The notes beneath the pieces are model-generated. The model searched no databases and was not told the DNA's origin. It worked only from the letters and a program-made list of their open reading frames with translations. The position numbers and the translations under genes were made by a program. A DNA stretch of 64,000 bases from Alphaproteobacteria bacterium (lineage in GTDB: Bacteria; Pseudomonadota; Alphaproteobacteria; Elsterales; Elsteraceae): positions 37,021-101,020 of the forward strand of contig RDXE01000034.1 in the NCBI GenBank assembly GCA_004292755.1, read 5' to 3'. Below, in pieces: positions 52,285 to 62,388 of this stretch (position 1 is its first letter; each line of letters opens with the position of its first letter).

Positions 52285-53595
52285 CTACAGAATGAATTTC
52301 GACAGGTCGGTGTTCTTGGCCAAGCTGCCGACTTTGTCCATCACATAGGCGCGGTCGATGGTGAGGGTGGTGCCGCTGCGGTCAGGGGCGGTAAAGCTGA
52401 TTTCCTCCAGCAGGCGCTCCATCACCGTGTGCAAGCGGCGCGCGCCGATGTTTTCAACCGACGCATTGATGTCGGCCGCCAACTCCGCCAGTGCGTCGAT
52501 GGCGTCTTCGGTGAAGTCGAGGGTCACTTCTTCCGTTGCCAGCAAGGCGCGATACTGCTTCAGCAAACTGGCTTCTGGTTCGGTTAAGATACGACGGAAA
52601 TCCTGGCGCTTCAGGGCCTGCAGTTCCACCCGGATCGGCAAGCGACCTTGCAGTTCTGGCAACAGGTCCGACGGCTTGGCCAAATGGAAGGCGCCCGAGG
52701 CGATGAACAGAATGTGATCGGTCTTCACCGGACCATGCTTGGTGGTCACCGTCGTGCCTTCAATCAGCGGCAGCAAGTCGCGCTGCACCCCCTCGCGGCT
52801 AACATCCGCCCCTTGCCGTTCCGAGCGCGCACAGATTTTGTCGATCTCGTCCAGGAACACGATGCCGGATTGCTCCACCGAACGGATGGCATCGCGCACC
52901 ACGGCGTCTTGGTCGAGGAGTTTGTCGCTCTCCTCTGCCATCAACACGGTATAGCTCTCACCCACGGTCATGCGGCGGGTGCGGGTGCGGCCGCCGCCGA
53001 AGGCTTTGCCCAGCATGTCGGTCAGGTTGATCATGCCAACCCCGCCCTGCATGCCGGGCACATCCATCATCGGCATCGAGAAGCCGGATTGGTCGGCCAC
53101 TTCGATTTCAATCTCGCGGTCAGACAATTGCCCCTCGCGCAGCATCTTGCGGAACTTCTGCCGCGTCTCGGGCGAGGCGGAGCGACCGACCAGCGCGTCC
53201 AGCACGCGATCCTCGGCTGCGAGTTCGGCCTTCGGTGCGACGGAGCGGCGCAAACGCTCCCGCGTCATTGCAATCGCGGCTTCGACCAGATCGCGAATGA
53301 TTTGATCAACATCACGCCCGACATAGCCAACTTCGGTGAACTTGGTCGCCTCAACCTTCAAAAACGGCGCATCGGCAAGCCGGGCAAGACGCCTCGCGAT
53401 TTCGGTTTTTCCGACACCCGTCGGCCCGATCATCAGAATGTTTTTCGGCAGCACCTCGTCCTTCAGCGCGTCGGGCAGCTGCTGGCGGCGCCAGCGATTG
53501 CGCAACGCGATGGCGACGGCCCGCTTGGCATCGGTCTGGCCGACGATAAAGCGATCCAACTCAGAGACAATCTCGCGGGGCGAAAAGGCAGTCAT
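52285..53595 (-). CDS. hslU: HslU ATPase of the HslVU protease
   Basis: AAA+ unfoldase. [15 protein letters not shown], Walker A GPTGVGKT (57-64), VGYVGRDVD pore loop region, the inserted I-domain, Walker B VFLDEIDK, and C-terminal [17 protein letters not shown]. It ends in DLSKFIL, the tail that docks into HslV. 436 residues. hslV, normally directly upstream, is not present within the window. Confidence 0.97.
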   Translation of the reverse strand: MTAFSPREIVSELDRFIVGQTDAKRAVAIALRNRWRRQQLPDALKDEVLPKNILMIGPTGVGKTEIARRLARLADAPFLKVEATKFTEVGYVGRDVDQIIRDLVEAAIAMTRERLRRSVAPKAELAAEDRVLDALVGRSASPETRQKFRKMLREGQLSDREIEIEVADQSGFSMPMMDVPGMQGGVGMINLTDMLGKAFGGGRTRTRRMTVGESYTVLMAEESDKLLDQDAVVRDAIRSVEQSGIVFLDEIDKICARSERQGADVSREGVQRDLLPLIEGTTVTTKHGPVKTDHILFIASGAFHLAKPSDLLPELQGRLPIRVELQALKRQDFRRILTEPEASLLKQYRALLATEEVTLDFTEDAIDALAELAADINASVENIGARRLHTVMERLLEEISFTAPDRSGTTLTIDRAYVMDKVGSLAKNTDLSKFIL

Positions 53596-53677
53596 GGTGA
53601 CAAGGGTCCGTCGGCGATGAAGCTTTGCAAGTGGGCGGTGCGCGAACCTCTGTCCAGAGGGCTGCTCTGTCCAAAGG

Positions 53678-54388
53678 CTATCGCGGTGGCAACAGCCGCG
53701 AGGGCGGTGGCAGTGCTGGACGCTCTGGTCGTGGCACGGTAGCAGGCGCCGCGGGGCGACCTGGGGTGGCCCGCGCCCGAGGATCCGCGCGCGCTGCGGC
53801 ATTCCCGTCCCCACCCCGGACCTCGAAGCGCGGCACGGCCTCAACCTCCACTGGTGGCTCCAGCGCAGCTGCCGCGGCCGCCAGTGTTCGGCCAACTGCA
53901 GCACCCGCTGGCAGCCGTGCGAGATTGACGTTCGGCAGGCCGCGATTGAGCACCAAGGTCAATGCCGCACCGGCATCGCCGACATAGGCGCCGTCGGGCG
54001 TCCAGGCGACGACAAAATCACACGGGCGATCCAGCCGATCCCCCAGCACCGCCTGCATCATCGCACCGATCAGCTTAATCTGGCTGACGGGGGCGCGGTC
54101 TGGGTTGGGGATCAGCGAGCGGGCAAGCGCCAGCGCCTCATCAGGCACGATGCAGTAGGGGGACGCATGGGCATTGAAGCGCCGCCACGGCAGATGCACG
54201 AACAGCCGTGACTGTGACACTTCGCGGTGGCCTTGCTCCACCGCGGCCTCGCCAGGGCCGGAGGCGCCGGTGCGCAATGTCCACCCTCGGCGGGCCAGAC
54301 TGGAGCCAATCGTCCGCGCAGCACGCACCACCCAGGGCGGTGCCGTGGGCGCGATCAGACAGGCATAAATCGGTGTCGGCGCGGCCAT
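53678..54388 (-). CDS. SLOG/DprA-like nucleotide-binding protein of phage type
   Basis: 237 residues from ATG 54388. The N-terminal part follows the SLOG (Smf/DprA-LOG-like) pattern seen in phage proteins: [37 protein letters not shown], then a [25 protein letters not shown] segment and [14 protein letters not shown] domains bind nucleotides or their derivatives. The last about 55 residues are rich in Pro, Ala and Arg and probably disordered. The gene sits between hslU and purK on the same strand; its role is unknown. Confidence 0.65.
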   Translation of the reverse strand: MAAPTPIYACLIAPTAPPWVVRAARTIGSSLARRGWTLRTGASGPGEAAVEQGHREVSQSRLFVHLPWRRFNAHASPYCIVPDEALALARSLIPNPDRAPVSQIKLIGAMMQAVLGDRLDRPCDFVVAWTPDGAYVGDAGAALTLVLNRGLPNVNLARLPAGAAVGRTLAAAAAALEPPVEVEAVPRFEVRGGDGNAAARADPRARATPGRPAAPATVPRPERPALPPPSRLLPPR

Positions 54389-54455
54389 AGCGCAGCCTTG
54401 GCACAACCACCAGGAAACGCAAGCGTTTCAGCGGCGCGGGGTGACGGTCGCTCGA

Positions 54456-55523
54456 TCACGCTGGACGGTTGACGTGCCCCATCTTGCGCCCTGCCTTCAC
54501 CTCCCGCTTGCCGTAGAGGTGCAACCGCGCCCCAGGTGTGGCGAGGATGCCGGGCCAATCGGTGATTTGGTCCCCCAGCAAGTTCTCCATGACACAGGGG
54601 CCAAGGGCGCTGGGGTCGCCCAGGGGCAGGTTGCAGATCGCCCGGATCAGCTGTTCAAACTGGCTGGTGGCGGCAAAATCCATCGTCCAGTGGCCGGAAT
54701 TGTGCGGGCGCGGCGCCAACTCGTTGACCAGCAGCGGCCCCTCACGGGTGACAAACAACTCAACTGCCAGCAACCCCTCCAACGCCACAGCATCGGCGAG
54801 ACGGCGGGCAATCGCCTCGGCCTCCTGTCGGTGGGCTGCAGTCAGGCAGCCTGGCACATGGGTGGAGTGCAGAATGTGATCGGCGTGGCGATTCTCCACG
54901 GCCGGGTAGCATGCGACCTGCCCGCTGGGGCTGCGGGCCACGATCACACTCGCTTCCGCGACAAAGTCGACAAACGCCTCCAGAATGCCCACCCCGTCGC
55001 CGACGACACGCCATCCCGCCCCAAATTGTTCTGGCGCCGTCAGCATCGCCTGGGCCTTGCCGTCATAGCCGAGGCGGGTGGCCTTCAACACGGCAGGCAG
55101 GCCCAGATCGGCCGCGGCTGCGGCCAACTGGCTGTAGTGCTGCAGCGCCCGGTAGCGGGTGGTGGGACAGCCCGCGCGACCGCAGAAATCTTTCTCGCGC
55201 AGGCGATCTTGCGTGATCTTCAGCACCTTCGGGCCCGGACGCACCGGGCGCAACTGGGCCAGGAACTCGGCCGTTTCAACGGGGACGTTCTCAAACTCAT
55301 AGGTGATCACATCCACGGCACTGGCAAAGTGCTGCAGTGCCGCCTCATCACGATAGTCTGCCTGCAGGCGATAGGTCGCGACGTCAAACGCAGGCGCATC
55401 CGCCTCGGGTGCAAGGATGGCGGTACGGTAACCCAGGCGGGCGGCCGCCTGCGCCGTCATCCGGCCAAGCTGACCACCGCCCAGGATTCCAATTGTGGCA
55501 CCGGGGGCGATCATCGCGGTCAT
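54456..55523 (-). CDS. purK: 5-carboxyaminoimidazole ribonucleotide synthase
   Basis: ATP-grasp enzyme of purine synthesis. [10 protein letters not shown] start, [22 protein letters not shown] and the [15 protein letters not shown] motif near the end. 355 residues. Overlaps purE by ATGA and uses bicarbonate to make the PurE substrate. Confidence 0.97.
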   Translation of the reverse strand: MTAMIAPGATIGILGGGQLGRMTAQAAARLGYRTAILAPEADAPAFDVATYRLQADYRDEAALQHFASAVDVITYEFENVPVETAEFLAQLRPVRPGPKVLKITQDRLREKDFCGRAGCPTTRYRALQHYSQLAAAAADLGLPAVLKATRLGYDGKAQAMLTAPEQFGAGWRVVGDGVGILEAFVDFVAEASVIVARSPSGQVACYPAVENRHADHILHSTHVPGCLTAAHRQEAEAIARRLADAVALEGLLAVELFVTREGPLLVNELAPRPHNSGHWTMDFAATSQFEQLIRAICNLPLGDPSALGPCVMENLLGDQITDWPGILATPGARLHLYGKREVKAGRKMGHVNRPA

Positions 55524-55999
55524 CGCTGCGGCTCCTCCGCGACTCTGTCGGTCTGAGCGGCAATCCAGGCATCCAGACGCTCGGCCAGCGCCGCATCGCT
55601 CAGCGCCAGCACCCGCGCGGCCATCAGAGCGGCGTTGATTGCGCCCGCCTTGCCAATCGCAAGCGTGCCCACGGGCACACCGCCGGGCATTTGCACGATG
55701 GACAGCAGGCTATCCATGCCTTTGAGGGCGTGGGATTCCACCGGCACCCCAAACACCGGCAACGGCGTCAGGCTGGCGACCATACCGGGCAGGTGGGCCG
55801 CCCCTCCTGCACCGGCGATGATGACCTTCACACCGCGCACCCGCGCTGTGCTAGCATACTCCACCAACCGGATGGGGGTGCGGTGGGCACTGACGATGCG
55901 CACCTCCCGCTCGATGGCGAGGCTGTCCAGGGTGTCGACCGCGTGGCGCATGGTTTCCCAGTCGCTCTGGCTGCCCATGATTACGCCAACCTGTACCAT
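55520..55999 (-). CDS. purE: N5-carboxyaminoimidazole ribonucleotide mutase
   Basis: 159 residues. [19 protein letters not shown] and [12 protein letters not shown] carry the active site. First gene of purEK. Confidence 0.97.
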   Translation of the reverse strand: MVQVGVIMGSQSDWETMRHAVDTLDSLAIEREVRIVSAHRTPIRLVEYASTARVRGVKVIIAGAGGAAHLPGMVASLTPLPVFGVPVESHALKGMDSLLSIVQMPGGVPVGTLAIGKAGAINAALMAARVLALSDAALAERLDAWIAAQTDRVAEEPQR

Positions 56000-56142
56000 C
56001 GCTCACATCTCGTCTGATCGCCCAAGGCGCAAGGGCGTACAGGAGCCGAACGCTGGCGTCCACCCCTGGGGGAGTGGGCCCAGTCCTGATCCAGCCTCCA
56101 GCGGCGGGTGGTCGCGGGCCGAAAGCCGTGCGGCGCGTCTGC

Positions 56143-56172
56143 TTGACACTTGGAAATCCGCGCAACTATGGT
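56143..56172 (+). promoter_or_regulatory. Sigma-70 promoter of the F0 ATP synthase operon
   Basis: TTGACA (56143-56148) and TATGGT (56167-56172), 18 nt apart, about 52 nt before atpI. The -35 box is a perfect match. Confidence 0.7.
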
Positions 56173-56223
56173 GCGCCGCGTTTCGGGCGGATAGGTCGAT
56201 GCGGCGCCGGGAGTTTGTTTGGA

Positions 56224-56589
56224 ATGGCCGCTGACACCCCACCGCCGGAAGATCTCGACGCTCGGCTGCAGCGGGCTTTGGCTCGTCAGCCGGGAATGGC
56301 TGGACGGACCCAGGATCGGGCATCAGCTGGCGGCTCTCCGCCAACCGGCTGGGGGTTTGGCTTGCGCGTCGGGGCGGACTTGATTGCTGGCCTTCTGGTT
56401 GGGCTGGGGATCGGGTACGGATTGGATTTCTGGCTGGGCACCAAGCCCTGGATGATGGTCCTGTTCCTCATCCTCGGCATGGCGGCAGGCTTGATGAACG
56501 TGTATCGCACGATCGCGGGCATGGGCTACGCGGTCGGGTATCGGCGGCCGGAGGCTCCCGATACCTCCAGGCAAGAGAAGGACGGATAG
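56224..56589 (+). CDS. atpI: ATP synthase protein I
   Basis: 121 residues. A charged N-terminus, then two membrane spans (DLIAGLLVGLGIGYGLDFWLG and MMVLFLILGMAAGLMNVYR) as in AtpI/AtpQ, which assists c-ring assembly. ATG 56224 with GGGAG upstream. First gene of the F0 operon. Confidence 0.9.
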   Translation: MAADTPPPEDLDARLQRALARQPGMAGRTQDRASAGGSPPTGWGFGLRVGADLIAGLLVGLGIGYGLDFWLGTKPWMMVLFLILGMAAGLMNVYRTIAGMGYAVGYRRPEAPDTSRQEKDG

Positions 56590-56592
56590 GCC

Positions 56593-57318
56593 GTGGCATC
56601 TCCGCTCGAACAGTTCACCATCAAGCCGATTGTGCCGCTGCACATCGGGTCGCTGGATCTGAGCTTCACCAATTCGGCGTTGATGATGACCATCGCCGTC
56701 GGCATCGCGACTGCGTTGTTCGTGGTGGCGATGCGCCAGCCGGCAACCATCCCCGGTCGCGTCCAGTCGATGGCGGAGTTGCTGTACAACTTCATCGCCG
56801 ACTTGCTGGAAAGCTCCGCCGGACACGAAGCCAAGAAGTACTTCCCGTTCGTGTTCTCGATCTTTCTGTTCGTGCTGCTGGGCAATCTGCTGGGGATGAT
56901 CCCCACCTTCTTCACCTACACCAGCCACATCATCGTAACATTAGGGCTGGCGTTGCTGGTGTTTGTAACGGTGACCGCCATCGGCTTCATCCGTCACGGC
57001 ATGCACTTCTTCAGTTTCTTCCTGCCGGCAGGCGCGCCCTTGTGGCTGGCGCCGTTGCTGATCCCGATCGAAGTGCTGTCCTATCTGTCCCGCCCGGTCA
57101 GCCTCAGCGTCCGGTTGTTCGCCAATATGCTGGCGGGCCACACGATGCTGAAGGTGTTCGCTGGCTTTGCGGTGTCCCTGGGCGCCGTGTTCGGGATCGC
57201 GCCACTGGCGCTGATCGTTGCGCTCACCGGGTTTGAAATCCTGGTGGCGTTGTTGCAGGCCTATGTGTTCAGCGTGCTGACCTGCCTGTACCTGAAGGAT
57301 GCGATTGATCTGCACTAA
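56593..57318 (+). CDS. atpB: ATP synthase F0 subunit a
   Basis: 241 residues, starting at GTG 56593. Membrane protein with the essential arginine in SLSVRLFANMLAGH and the C-terminal LVALLQAYVFSVLTCLYL. It forms the proton path next to the c-ring. Confidence 0.97.
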   Translation: MASPLEQFTIKPIVPLHIGSLDLSFTNSALMMTIAVGIATALFVVAMRQPATIPGRVQSMAELLYNFIADLLESSAGHEAKKYFPFVFSIFLFVLLGNLLGMIPTFFTYTSHIIVTLGLALLVFVTVTAIGFIRHGMHFFSFFLPAGAPLWLAPLLIPIEVLSYLSRPVSLSVRLFANMLAGHTMLKVFAGFAVSLGAVFGIAPLALIVALTGFEILVALLQAYVFSVLTCLYLKDAIDLH

Positions 57319-57388
57319 GGTCCATTTGGATCTTGGCGCGGTTTGATCTGCTGGTCGTCTCTCTCCACTAACTCTAAGGAACGGTTCC

Positions 57389-57616
57389 ATGGAAGTCGGC
57401 GCTGCAAAGATGATTGGTGCGGGCCTTGCGGTGATTGCGCTGCTGGGTGTCGGCCTCGGTCTCGGCAACATCTTTTCGACCCTGATCGCCTCGGTCGCCC
57501 GCAACCCGGCGGTGCGTGACACGGTGTTCCCGATCGGCATTCTCGGCTTCGCGCTGACCGAAGCGGTCGCGCTGTTCGCCCTGGTGATCGCGTTCCTGAT
57601 CCTGTTCGCCGCCTAA
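57389..57616 (+). CDS. atpE: ATP synthase F0 subunit c
   Basis: 75 residues, two-helix hairpin. The loop ARNPAVRD and the proton-carrying glutamate in [13 protein letters not shown] are clear. No sodium-type motif is seen. Confidence 0.97.
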   Translation: MEVGAAKMIGAGLAVIALLGVGLGLGNIFSTLIASVARNPAVRDTVFPIGILGFALTEAVALFALVIAFLILFAA

Positions 57617-57654
57617 GGCGGGTGAACGGGTCTCTCACAGTCTGGAGGCCGACC

Positions 57655-58230
57655 ATGCGCACGCTGGTCGCCCTGGGGCTGACCCTTGCGACCGCCGCCC
57701 CGGCTTGGGCGGCGGGCGATCCTGGGGCAGCGCCGGGCATGCCACAGCTGGATACCACCACCTACGCGACGCAGCTGTTCTGGCTGTTTGTCACGTTCGG
57801 TATCCTTTATGTGTTGATGAGCCGCGTCGCCCTGCCGAAGGTGCAGTCGGTGGTGGAACGGCGTCAGTCGGCCATCCAAGCTGACCTTGCTGCCGCGCAG
57901 GAGGCGCGCCGTCAGGCGGAGTCTCTGCGGGCCGAAGCCGAAGCCGCGTTGTCGCAAGCGCGCGACGAGGCCTCGCTGCTGGTGAAGGCCGCTGCCGAAA
58001 AAGCCTCGCGCGAGGCAATGTTGGCAGAGCAGGAGTTGGGGCGGGCACTGGCCGCTGAGGCCGAAGCGGCTGAGCGCCGGATTGCTGCAGCCCAGGCTGA
58101 GGCACTGGCGAACGTCCGCAGCATTGCGATCGAGGTGGCAACCTCAGCGACGGAGCGGCTGGTCGGCTTCACCCCGTATCAAGACGGCGTGACGCAGGCG
58201 GTTGACCGGGCGCTGGCCCGCCCGAACTGA
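57655..58230 (+). CDS. atpG: ATP synthase F0 subunit b'
   Basis: 191 residues from ATG 57655 after GGAGG. It has an N-terminal signal-like segment (LGLTLATAAPAWAAG), a membrane helix (LFWLFVTFGILYVLMSRVALP), and a long Ala/Glu-rich coiled coil. b' subunits occur in Alphaproteobacteria and cyanobacteria and form a heterodimeric stalk with b. Confidence 0.93.
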   Translation: MRTLVALGLTLATAAPAWAAGDPGAAPGMPQLDTTTYATQLFWLFVTFGILYVLMSRVALPKVQSVVERRQSAIQADLAAAQEARRQAESLRAEAEAALSQARDEASLLVKAAAEKASREAMLAEQELGRALAAEAEAAERRIAAAQAEALANVRSIAIEVATSATERLVGFTPYQDGVTQAVDRALARPN

Positions 58231-58243
58231 GGAGGGGTCTGGA

Positions 58244-58729
58244 ATGTTCTCGAACACCTATTTCTGGACCGCCCTCGGCTTCGTGCTGTTTTTCGTGCTG
58301 GTGCGCAAGCCGCTGACGAAGGCACTGTTGGGCGGATTGGACGGCTATGCCGAGAAAATCCGCGCGCAGTTGAAAGAAGCCAGTGATCTGCGGGCCGAAG
58401 CTGCTGCCGAGTTGGCGCAGTGGCAGAAGAAGCAGCAGGAAATCCTCTCTGACGCCGCGGCTATCCTGCGCAGTGCCAAGGAAGATGCCGAGCGGATTGA
58501 GCGGGAAACCGCTGCCAATCTGAAGGCGCTCAGCGAGCGTCGGCGCCAACAAGCAGCGGACAAGATCCGCGAGGCAGAGGCCGCAGCGACGGCTGCCGTG
58601 CGCAACGCGGCTGTTGATGCTGCGATCGCTGCCACCCAGACGATCCTGGTGGACGCGGTGCAGTATGGTGACTTGGCTGGTCGCTTGGTCGACCAAGCCA
58701 TCGCCGAGATGCCACCCAGCCTGCGCTAA
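58244..58729 (+). CDS. atpF: ATP synthase F0 subunit b
   Basis: 161 residues. Membrane helix at the N-terminus (FWTALGFVLFFVLV), then a charged coiled coil (EDAERIERETAANLKALSERRRQQA). GGAGGGG precedes ATG 58244. Last gene of the operon, with a terminator behind it. Confidence 0.95.
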   Translation: MFSNTYFWTALGFVLFFVLVRKPLTKALLGGLDGYAEKIRAQLKEASDLRAEAAAELAQWQKKQQEILSDAAAILRSAKEDAERIERETAANLKALSERRRQQAADKIREAEAAATAAVRNAAVDAAIAATQTILVDAVQYGDLAGRLVDQAIAEMPPSLR

Positions 58730-58784
58730 ACGGCGGCGCAGCGCGCCATAGGGCCGCGCAACCGTTCACGCACAGATCATGACG

Positions 58785-58811
58785 CGGCGGGAGGTTTACC
58801 ACCTCCCGCCG
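58785..58811 (+). terminator. Terminator of the F0 operon
   Basis: CGGCGGGAGGT-TTACC-ACCTCCCGCCG, a perfect 11-bp stem followed by TTCTC, 56 nt after atpF. Confidence 0.8.
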
Positions 58812-58876
58812 TTCTCATGTTACTGTTCTGACGCCGCGCAAATCGCGCGGTCGCCAGTTGGAGACGGTTGTCGGCC

Positions 58877-59152
58877 ATGAGCATCAAATCCCACACCATC
58901 ACCTATAGCCTCGGCCGCAATCTGTTGGCCGGTGGCTTCTTGATCGCACAGAACGATGCTGTGATTGGATTTGCCTTTGGCGACCCCATGGGTCGCTTGA
59001 CATTCTACAGCTTCGACGCCCGCCTGAAAGACATGGAGAAGATGGTGTTCCGTGGCATCGAAGACATTGAAGGCTCCATCATGACCTTCATGGAAAGCCG
59101 CGCAGGCAAGGACAAGGCGGCCGAGCCCACCACACGACTGGAAGACATTTAA
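58877..59152 (+). CDS. Small conserved-looking protein, 91 aa
   Basis: ATG 58877 (TTG 58868 also possible). The sequence is evenly mixed, with alternating segments LLAGGFLIAQNDAVIGFAFGD and a helical middle (DARLKDMEKMVFRGIEDIEG). No domain or signal peptide. Codon use fits the genome. Function unknown. Confidence 0.6.
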   Translation: MSIKSHTITYSLGRNLLAGGFLIAQNDAVIGFAFGDPMGRLTFYSFDARLKDMEKMVFRGIEDIEGSIMTFMESRAGKDKAAEPTTRLEDI

Positions 59153-59295
59153 CGTCAAAGCACAGGGTCCTAACCCGGCAAACTTTGCCGCCGTGGCGTG
59201 CTGCCACGTGCGCTGTTGGATGCTTGGCAGTGTTCGCAGTAGTTTGATAGGGTTTTGATGCGGTGGGGGGGCGCCACTGCAGGAGGACGCGGAAC

Positions 59296-60462
59296 ATGAC
59301 CGTAGAAGCCGTAACGTTTGATGCCGATGCTGCAGTCGCAGCAGCACAATCGCTGTTAGACGAGAACCGGTACTCGGAGGCTGAGCGCGCCTTACGCGCC
59401 GTGCTGATTCGCGAGCCGCACCATGTCAGCGCGCTCTGGACGATGGCGTCCTTGCTGTCGCGCGTTGCATTATGGGACGAATCAGTTGACACATTCCTGA
59501 CGCTTGCGCGCGCCGTCCCTCAGTTTGCTGAGGCAGGCTATACCAACGCCCTGAATATGCGGATGCTGGCGGTGCAGGAGCGTCTGCGTGGCTCCCAAGG
59601 CCGCCTTGCTGAGCGGCACTTGCCCGGAAAGATGCCTCCCGCTGCAGGCTTCCCTCCTGAACTTCCGATCTTCCAGGCCAGCACCGCTCGGCTCGATGAT
59701 ATGCTGGAAGCCATGGACAAGTATGGCTGTCTGGTCATTCGCAATCTCATGCCGCGCGAGACTGCACTGCAGCTCCAGGACATTGTCCGCCGCACGTACG
59801 AGGACTGTGATCGCGCTCTGGCTGACATTACCGCTGGTAAAGCCCCAGTGAGTTCAGAGTTCTTTTTGGCAACCGATTTCACAAAGTCCGATATCGGAAC
59901 GCCGATGTTCCGGGAGTTTGGCTCCATTCTGATGATGGAAGCCCCAGCGGCCACCAATGAGTTCCTGTACAACCTGAGGAAATCACGGGCGATCGACCTA
60001 GCGCGCCGCTATCTCGGGTCAGAGCCCTATGTGGGTGTCGGCAAGTCTTCGGTCCGCCGCTCGGAGGTTAGCTCCAAAGTGAAGCGCGTCTTCCATCAAG
60101 ACGCCACCTTCTTTGGCGGCATCGGTACCGCCACGATCAATTTCTGGGTCGCATTGTCCGACGCTGGGATTGACCGTCCTGGCGTGCAGATCCTTCCCCA
60201 CAAGCTGGATCGCGAGTTGGTGCGCGGTCAGGCTGGTACCTTTGTCGGCTGGGAAATCTTCGAAGAGACGATTGCTGACTTGTTCGGCCTCGACAAGCTC
60301 TGGGCGCCTGCGGTGGAACCTGGCGACGCGATCGTGTTCGACCAGATGAATGTGCACCGCACATACCTGACGCCGGGAATGACGCAAGACCGGTTCGCGG
60401 TGGAGTGCTGGTTGTTCCCCGCACGGGAGAAATACAGCACCTATGGTCTAGCGGTTGTGTGA
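59296..60462 (+). CDS. TPR plus PhyH-like Fe(II)/2-oxoglutarate dioxygenase
   Basis: 388 residues; AGGAGG (59281-59286) 9 nt before ATG. Residues about 10-95 form two or three TPR-like helical pairs (YSEAERALRAVLIREPHHVSAL). The C-terminal part has the iron triad of the phytanoyl-CoA dioxygenase fold: H267 and D269 in FHQDATFF, H354 in NVHRTY, and R366 for 2-oxoglutarate. The substrate may be a peptide or small molecule held by the TPR part. It stands alone between a small gene and a convergent PilZ gene. Confidence 0.75.
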   Translation: MTVEAVTFDADAAVAAAQSLLDENRYSEAERALRAVLIREPHHVSALWTMASLLSRVALWDESVDTFLTLARAVPQFAEAGYTNALNMRMLAVQERLRGSQGRLAERHLPGKMPPAAGFPPELPIFQASTARLDDMLEAMDKYGCLVIRNLMPRETALQLQDIVRRTYEDCDRALADITAGKAPVSSEFFLATDFTKSDIGTPMFREFGSILMMEAPAATNEFLYNLRKSRAIDLARRYLGSEPYVGVGKSSVRRSEVSSKVKRVFHQDATFFGGIGTATINFWVALSDAGIDRPGVQILPHKLDRELVRGQAGTFVGWEIFEETIADLFGLDKLWAPAVEPGDAIVFDQMNVHRTYLTPGMTQDRFAVECWLFPAREKYSTYGLAVV

Positions 60463-60492
60463 GCGCCTTACAGCATTAGTCTGATCTGCAGC

Positions 60493-60509
60493 CCCGGCGC
60501 CTCGCCGGG
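60493..60509. terminator. Hairpin between convergent genes
   Basis: CCCGGCG-CCT-CGCCGGG, a perfect 7-bp stem 31 nt after the dioxygenase stop, extended by GCAGC/GCTGC around a bulge. It may serve transcripts from both sides. Confidence 0.5.
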
Positions 60510-60577
60510 CGCTGCTCATCAAAAGAGCTGAGAAATAACCTGGGAGCTTGGAAATCCTCCGGTCCCAGATGCCGAGT

Positions 60578-61414
60578 TCAGCGCGGCTCCCGCCCGTCGA
60601 TCTTCAATTCGCGAATGATCTGCAGGGTGGCATTGTCAGCCGCGCGGAACTTCAGTGCCACTTTCCGCGAATTTGGGTCGTTGCTCACCACTTCGCACAC
60701 ATCGGCATAGAAGGCCGGAGACTCAGGGTTGTGCAGACGTAACCGAATGGTTTTGCCCTTGCCGTAGGGAAGCGGTGCGTTAAGCAGCAACCCGCCGATC
60801 GACCAATTGACTGTTTCATATCCAACACCATCGATGTGCACTTCCAGTTGCGGATCGGTGAAGCGGTGGTGCCGCCGCCGCTCACGCCCGCCTGGGCTGT
60901 CATCAATTCCAGCGGCTTCATGCCATTGCTTGACGTCGATTTTTGCCTTCTCGCTGCTGCCGCGGATTGAGGTTTGCTGCACCACGTCCAACCGCTTCAG
61001 CACAATCTCGCGAAACCGCTCGTCAGCGCCCAATTGCATAGCCCGGGCAAAGATCGTCCGGGAGCGCTTGAGCGCTGTGTCGCGCACCACATCCTGGCCC
61101 TTCTTCGCGGCATCAATGGCGTTTTCAAACAATTCATCGACCCGCTTCACACAGGCTTGCAGTTCAATCTGCTTCGCCTCGTCCATAATCTCCCACTGGA
61201 CATCTGGTTTGATGTAGCTGGACTGCATCAAGGTGGCCAGTTTCTGAAACCGCTCGCCCACCACCGTCGCCTGCCCCTCGATTGCCTCTTTCCGGCCAAT
61301 GTCGAGAGTCTGGCGCGCAATCTTCTCCTGCTGAGCAGCGATCTTCTGCCGCTTCTCTTGCTCTTCCGCAGACAGGTTAGCAGTGTTGCCGACGGCCTTG
61401 GTAACGGTGGTCAA
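60578..61414 (-). CDS. PilZ-domain protein with N-terminal coiled coil
   Basis: 278 residues. The first about 160 are helical and highly charged (EEQEKRQKIAAQQEKIARQ). The C-terminal PilZ domain has the c-di-GMP motif R180xxxR184 and N203xS205xxG208. It probably alters activity on c-di-GMP binding, through its long helical part. No membrane span. The target is unknown; chemotaxis genes are far away in the window. Confidence 0.85.
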   Translation of the reverse strand: MTTVTKAVGNTANLSAEEQEKRQKIAAQQEKIARQTLDIGRKEAIEGQATVVGERFQKLATLMQSSYIKPDVQWEIMDEAKQIELQACVKRVDELFENAIDAAKKGQDVVRDTALKRSRTIFARAMQLGADERFREIVLKRLDVVQQTSIRGSSEKAKIDVKQWHEAAGIDDSPGGRERRRHHRFTDPQLEVHIDGVGYETVNWSIGGLLLNAPLPYGKGKTIRLRLHNPESPAFYADVCEVVSNDPNSRKVALKFRAADNATLQIIRELKIDGREPR

Positions 61415-61780
61415 TTCGTTAGCTCCCCAAGCACGAAGTCAATTTTGCCACATTTTGAAACAGAACGGCAGCCCAATGGTGACGCAGTATCACGTTTATT
61501 CGAGGGAATGACTACGCCATTTTTCCTAAGCAATTTCGCGGATTTGCCCCACCATGCCCAACCATGGGTCGCTTTGAAGCCTGGGCAACCTAAGAGCAGG
61601 AGCGGATCATGTTCTCCGGTCTCTCAAAAACCGGGTAGCGGTACTTCGCATGAAGCGCAGTATGGGCCGAGTAACCCCATCGTGCTGCTGGCGGTGAAAG
61701 GATGAGGGAGAGACCTCAAACCCAAGGCATGGGCGCAGTCACGGGTCGGTGAATGCTGCTACCCCACAAACGGCTCCCGC
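61415..61780. other. Intergenic region, one doubtful short frame
   Basis: 366 nt between the PilZ gene and recR. A 65-codon plus-strand frame (61508-61705) starts with GAGGGA only 1-2 nt before ATG, has low-complexity Ser/Pro/Gly content and no recognisable family, so it is not called. No hairpin with T-run or tRNA is seen. Confidence 0.4.
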
Positions 61781-62386
61781 TCAGCGGCGTTGCCGCAGCG
61801 CTGCTGTGAGGGTGCCATCGTCCAGATGGTCCAACTCACCACCCAGCGGCACGCCCTGGGCAAGTCGGGTGACACTGATCGGGAAGGCCGCCAGTTGCTC
61901 GGCCAGATAATGCGCCGTGGTTTGACCATCCACAGTGACGTTGAGCGCCAGCACCACTTCACGCACATCGCCAGTAGCGACGCGGGCCAACAGCGGAGCG
62001 ACGGCCAACTGCTCCGGCCCGACTTGGGACAGGGCCGAGAGGGTGCCACCCAGCACATGATAATGCCCACGCCACGCCCCCGCCCGCTCTATCGCCCAGA
62101 GGTCGGCGACGTGCTCGACAACGCACACCAAGCCCGCATCGCGGGTTGCGTCGGTGCAAATGCGGCAGGGGTCGGTTGTGTCCAGGTTCCCACACCGACG
62201 ACAGGCGTGAACCGAGCGGCGCGTGTCCTCGATTGCCAGGGCGAGGGGGTCGAGCAGGCTTTCGCGGTGGCGCAACAGCGCCAAGGCGGCGCGCCGCGCC
62301 GACCGCGGGCCGAGACCGGGCAGACGGGCGAGCGCATCGACCAGTCGCTCAATCGGCCCGGCCGCCCCTGCGCCCTTCGACCGCAC
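61781..62386 (-). CDS. recR: Recombination protein RecR
   Basis: 201 residues. Helix-hairpin-helix ([17 protein letters not shown]), C4 zinc site (CRRCGN...CRIC), Toprim domain with [12 protein letters not shown]. It loads RecA with RecFO. GTG 62386 overlaps ybaB closely (ybaB TAG 3 nt upstream). dnaX, often upstream of ybaB, is not here. Confidence 0.96.
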   Translation of the reverse strand: MRSKGAGAAGPIERLVDALARLPGLGPRSARRAALALLRHRESLLDPLALAIEDTRRSVHACRRCGNLDTTDPCRICTDATRDAGLVCVVEHVADLWAIERAGAWRGHYHVLGGTLSALSQVGPEQLAVAPLLARVATGDVREVVLALNVTVDGQTTAHYLAEQLAAFPISVTRLAQGVPLGGELDHLDDGTLTAALRQRR

Positions 62387-62388
62387 GC

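Noticed and set aside
61508..61705. 65-codon plus-strand frame between the PilZ gene and recR
   Set aside because: Ribosome site too close to the ATG, no recognisable family and skewed composition.
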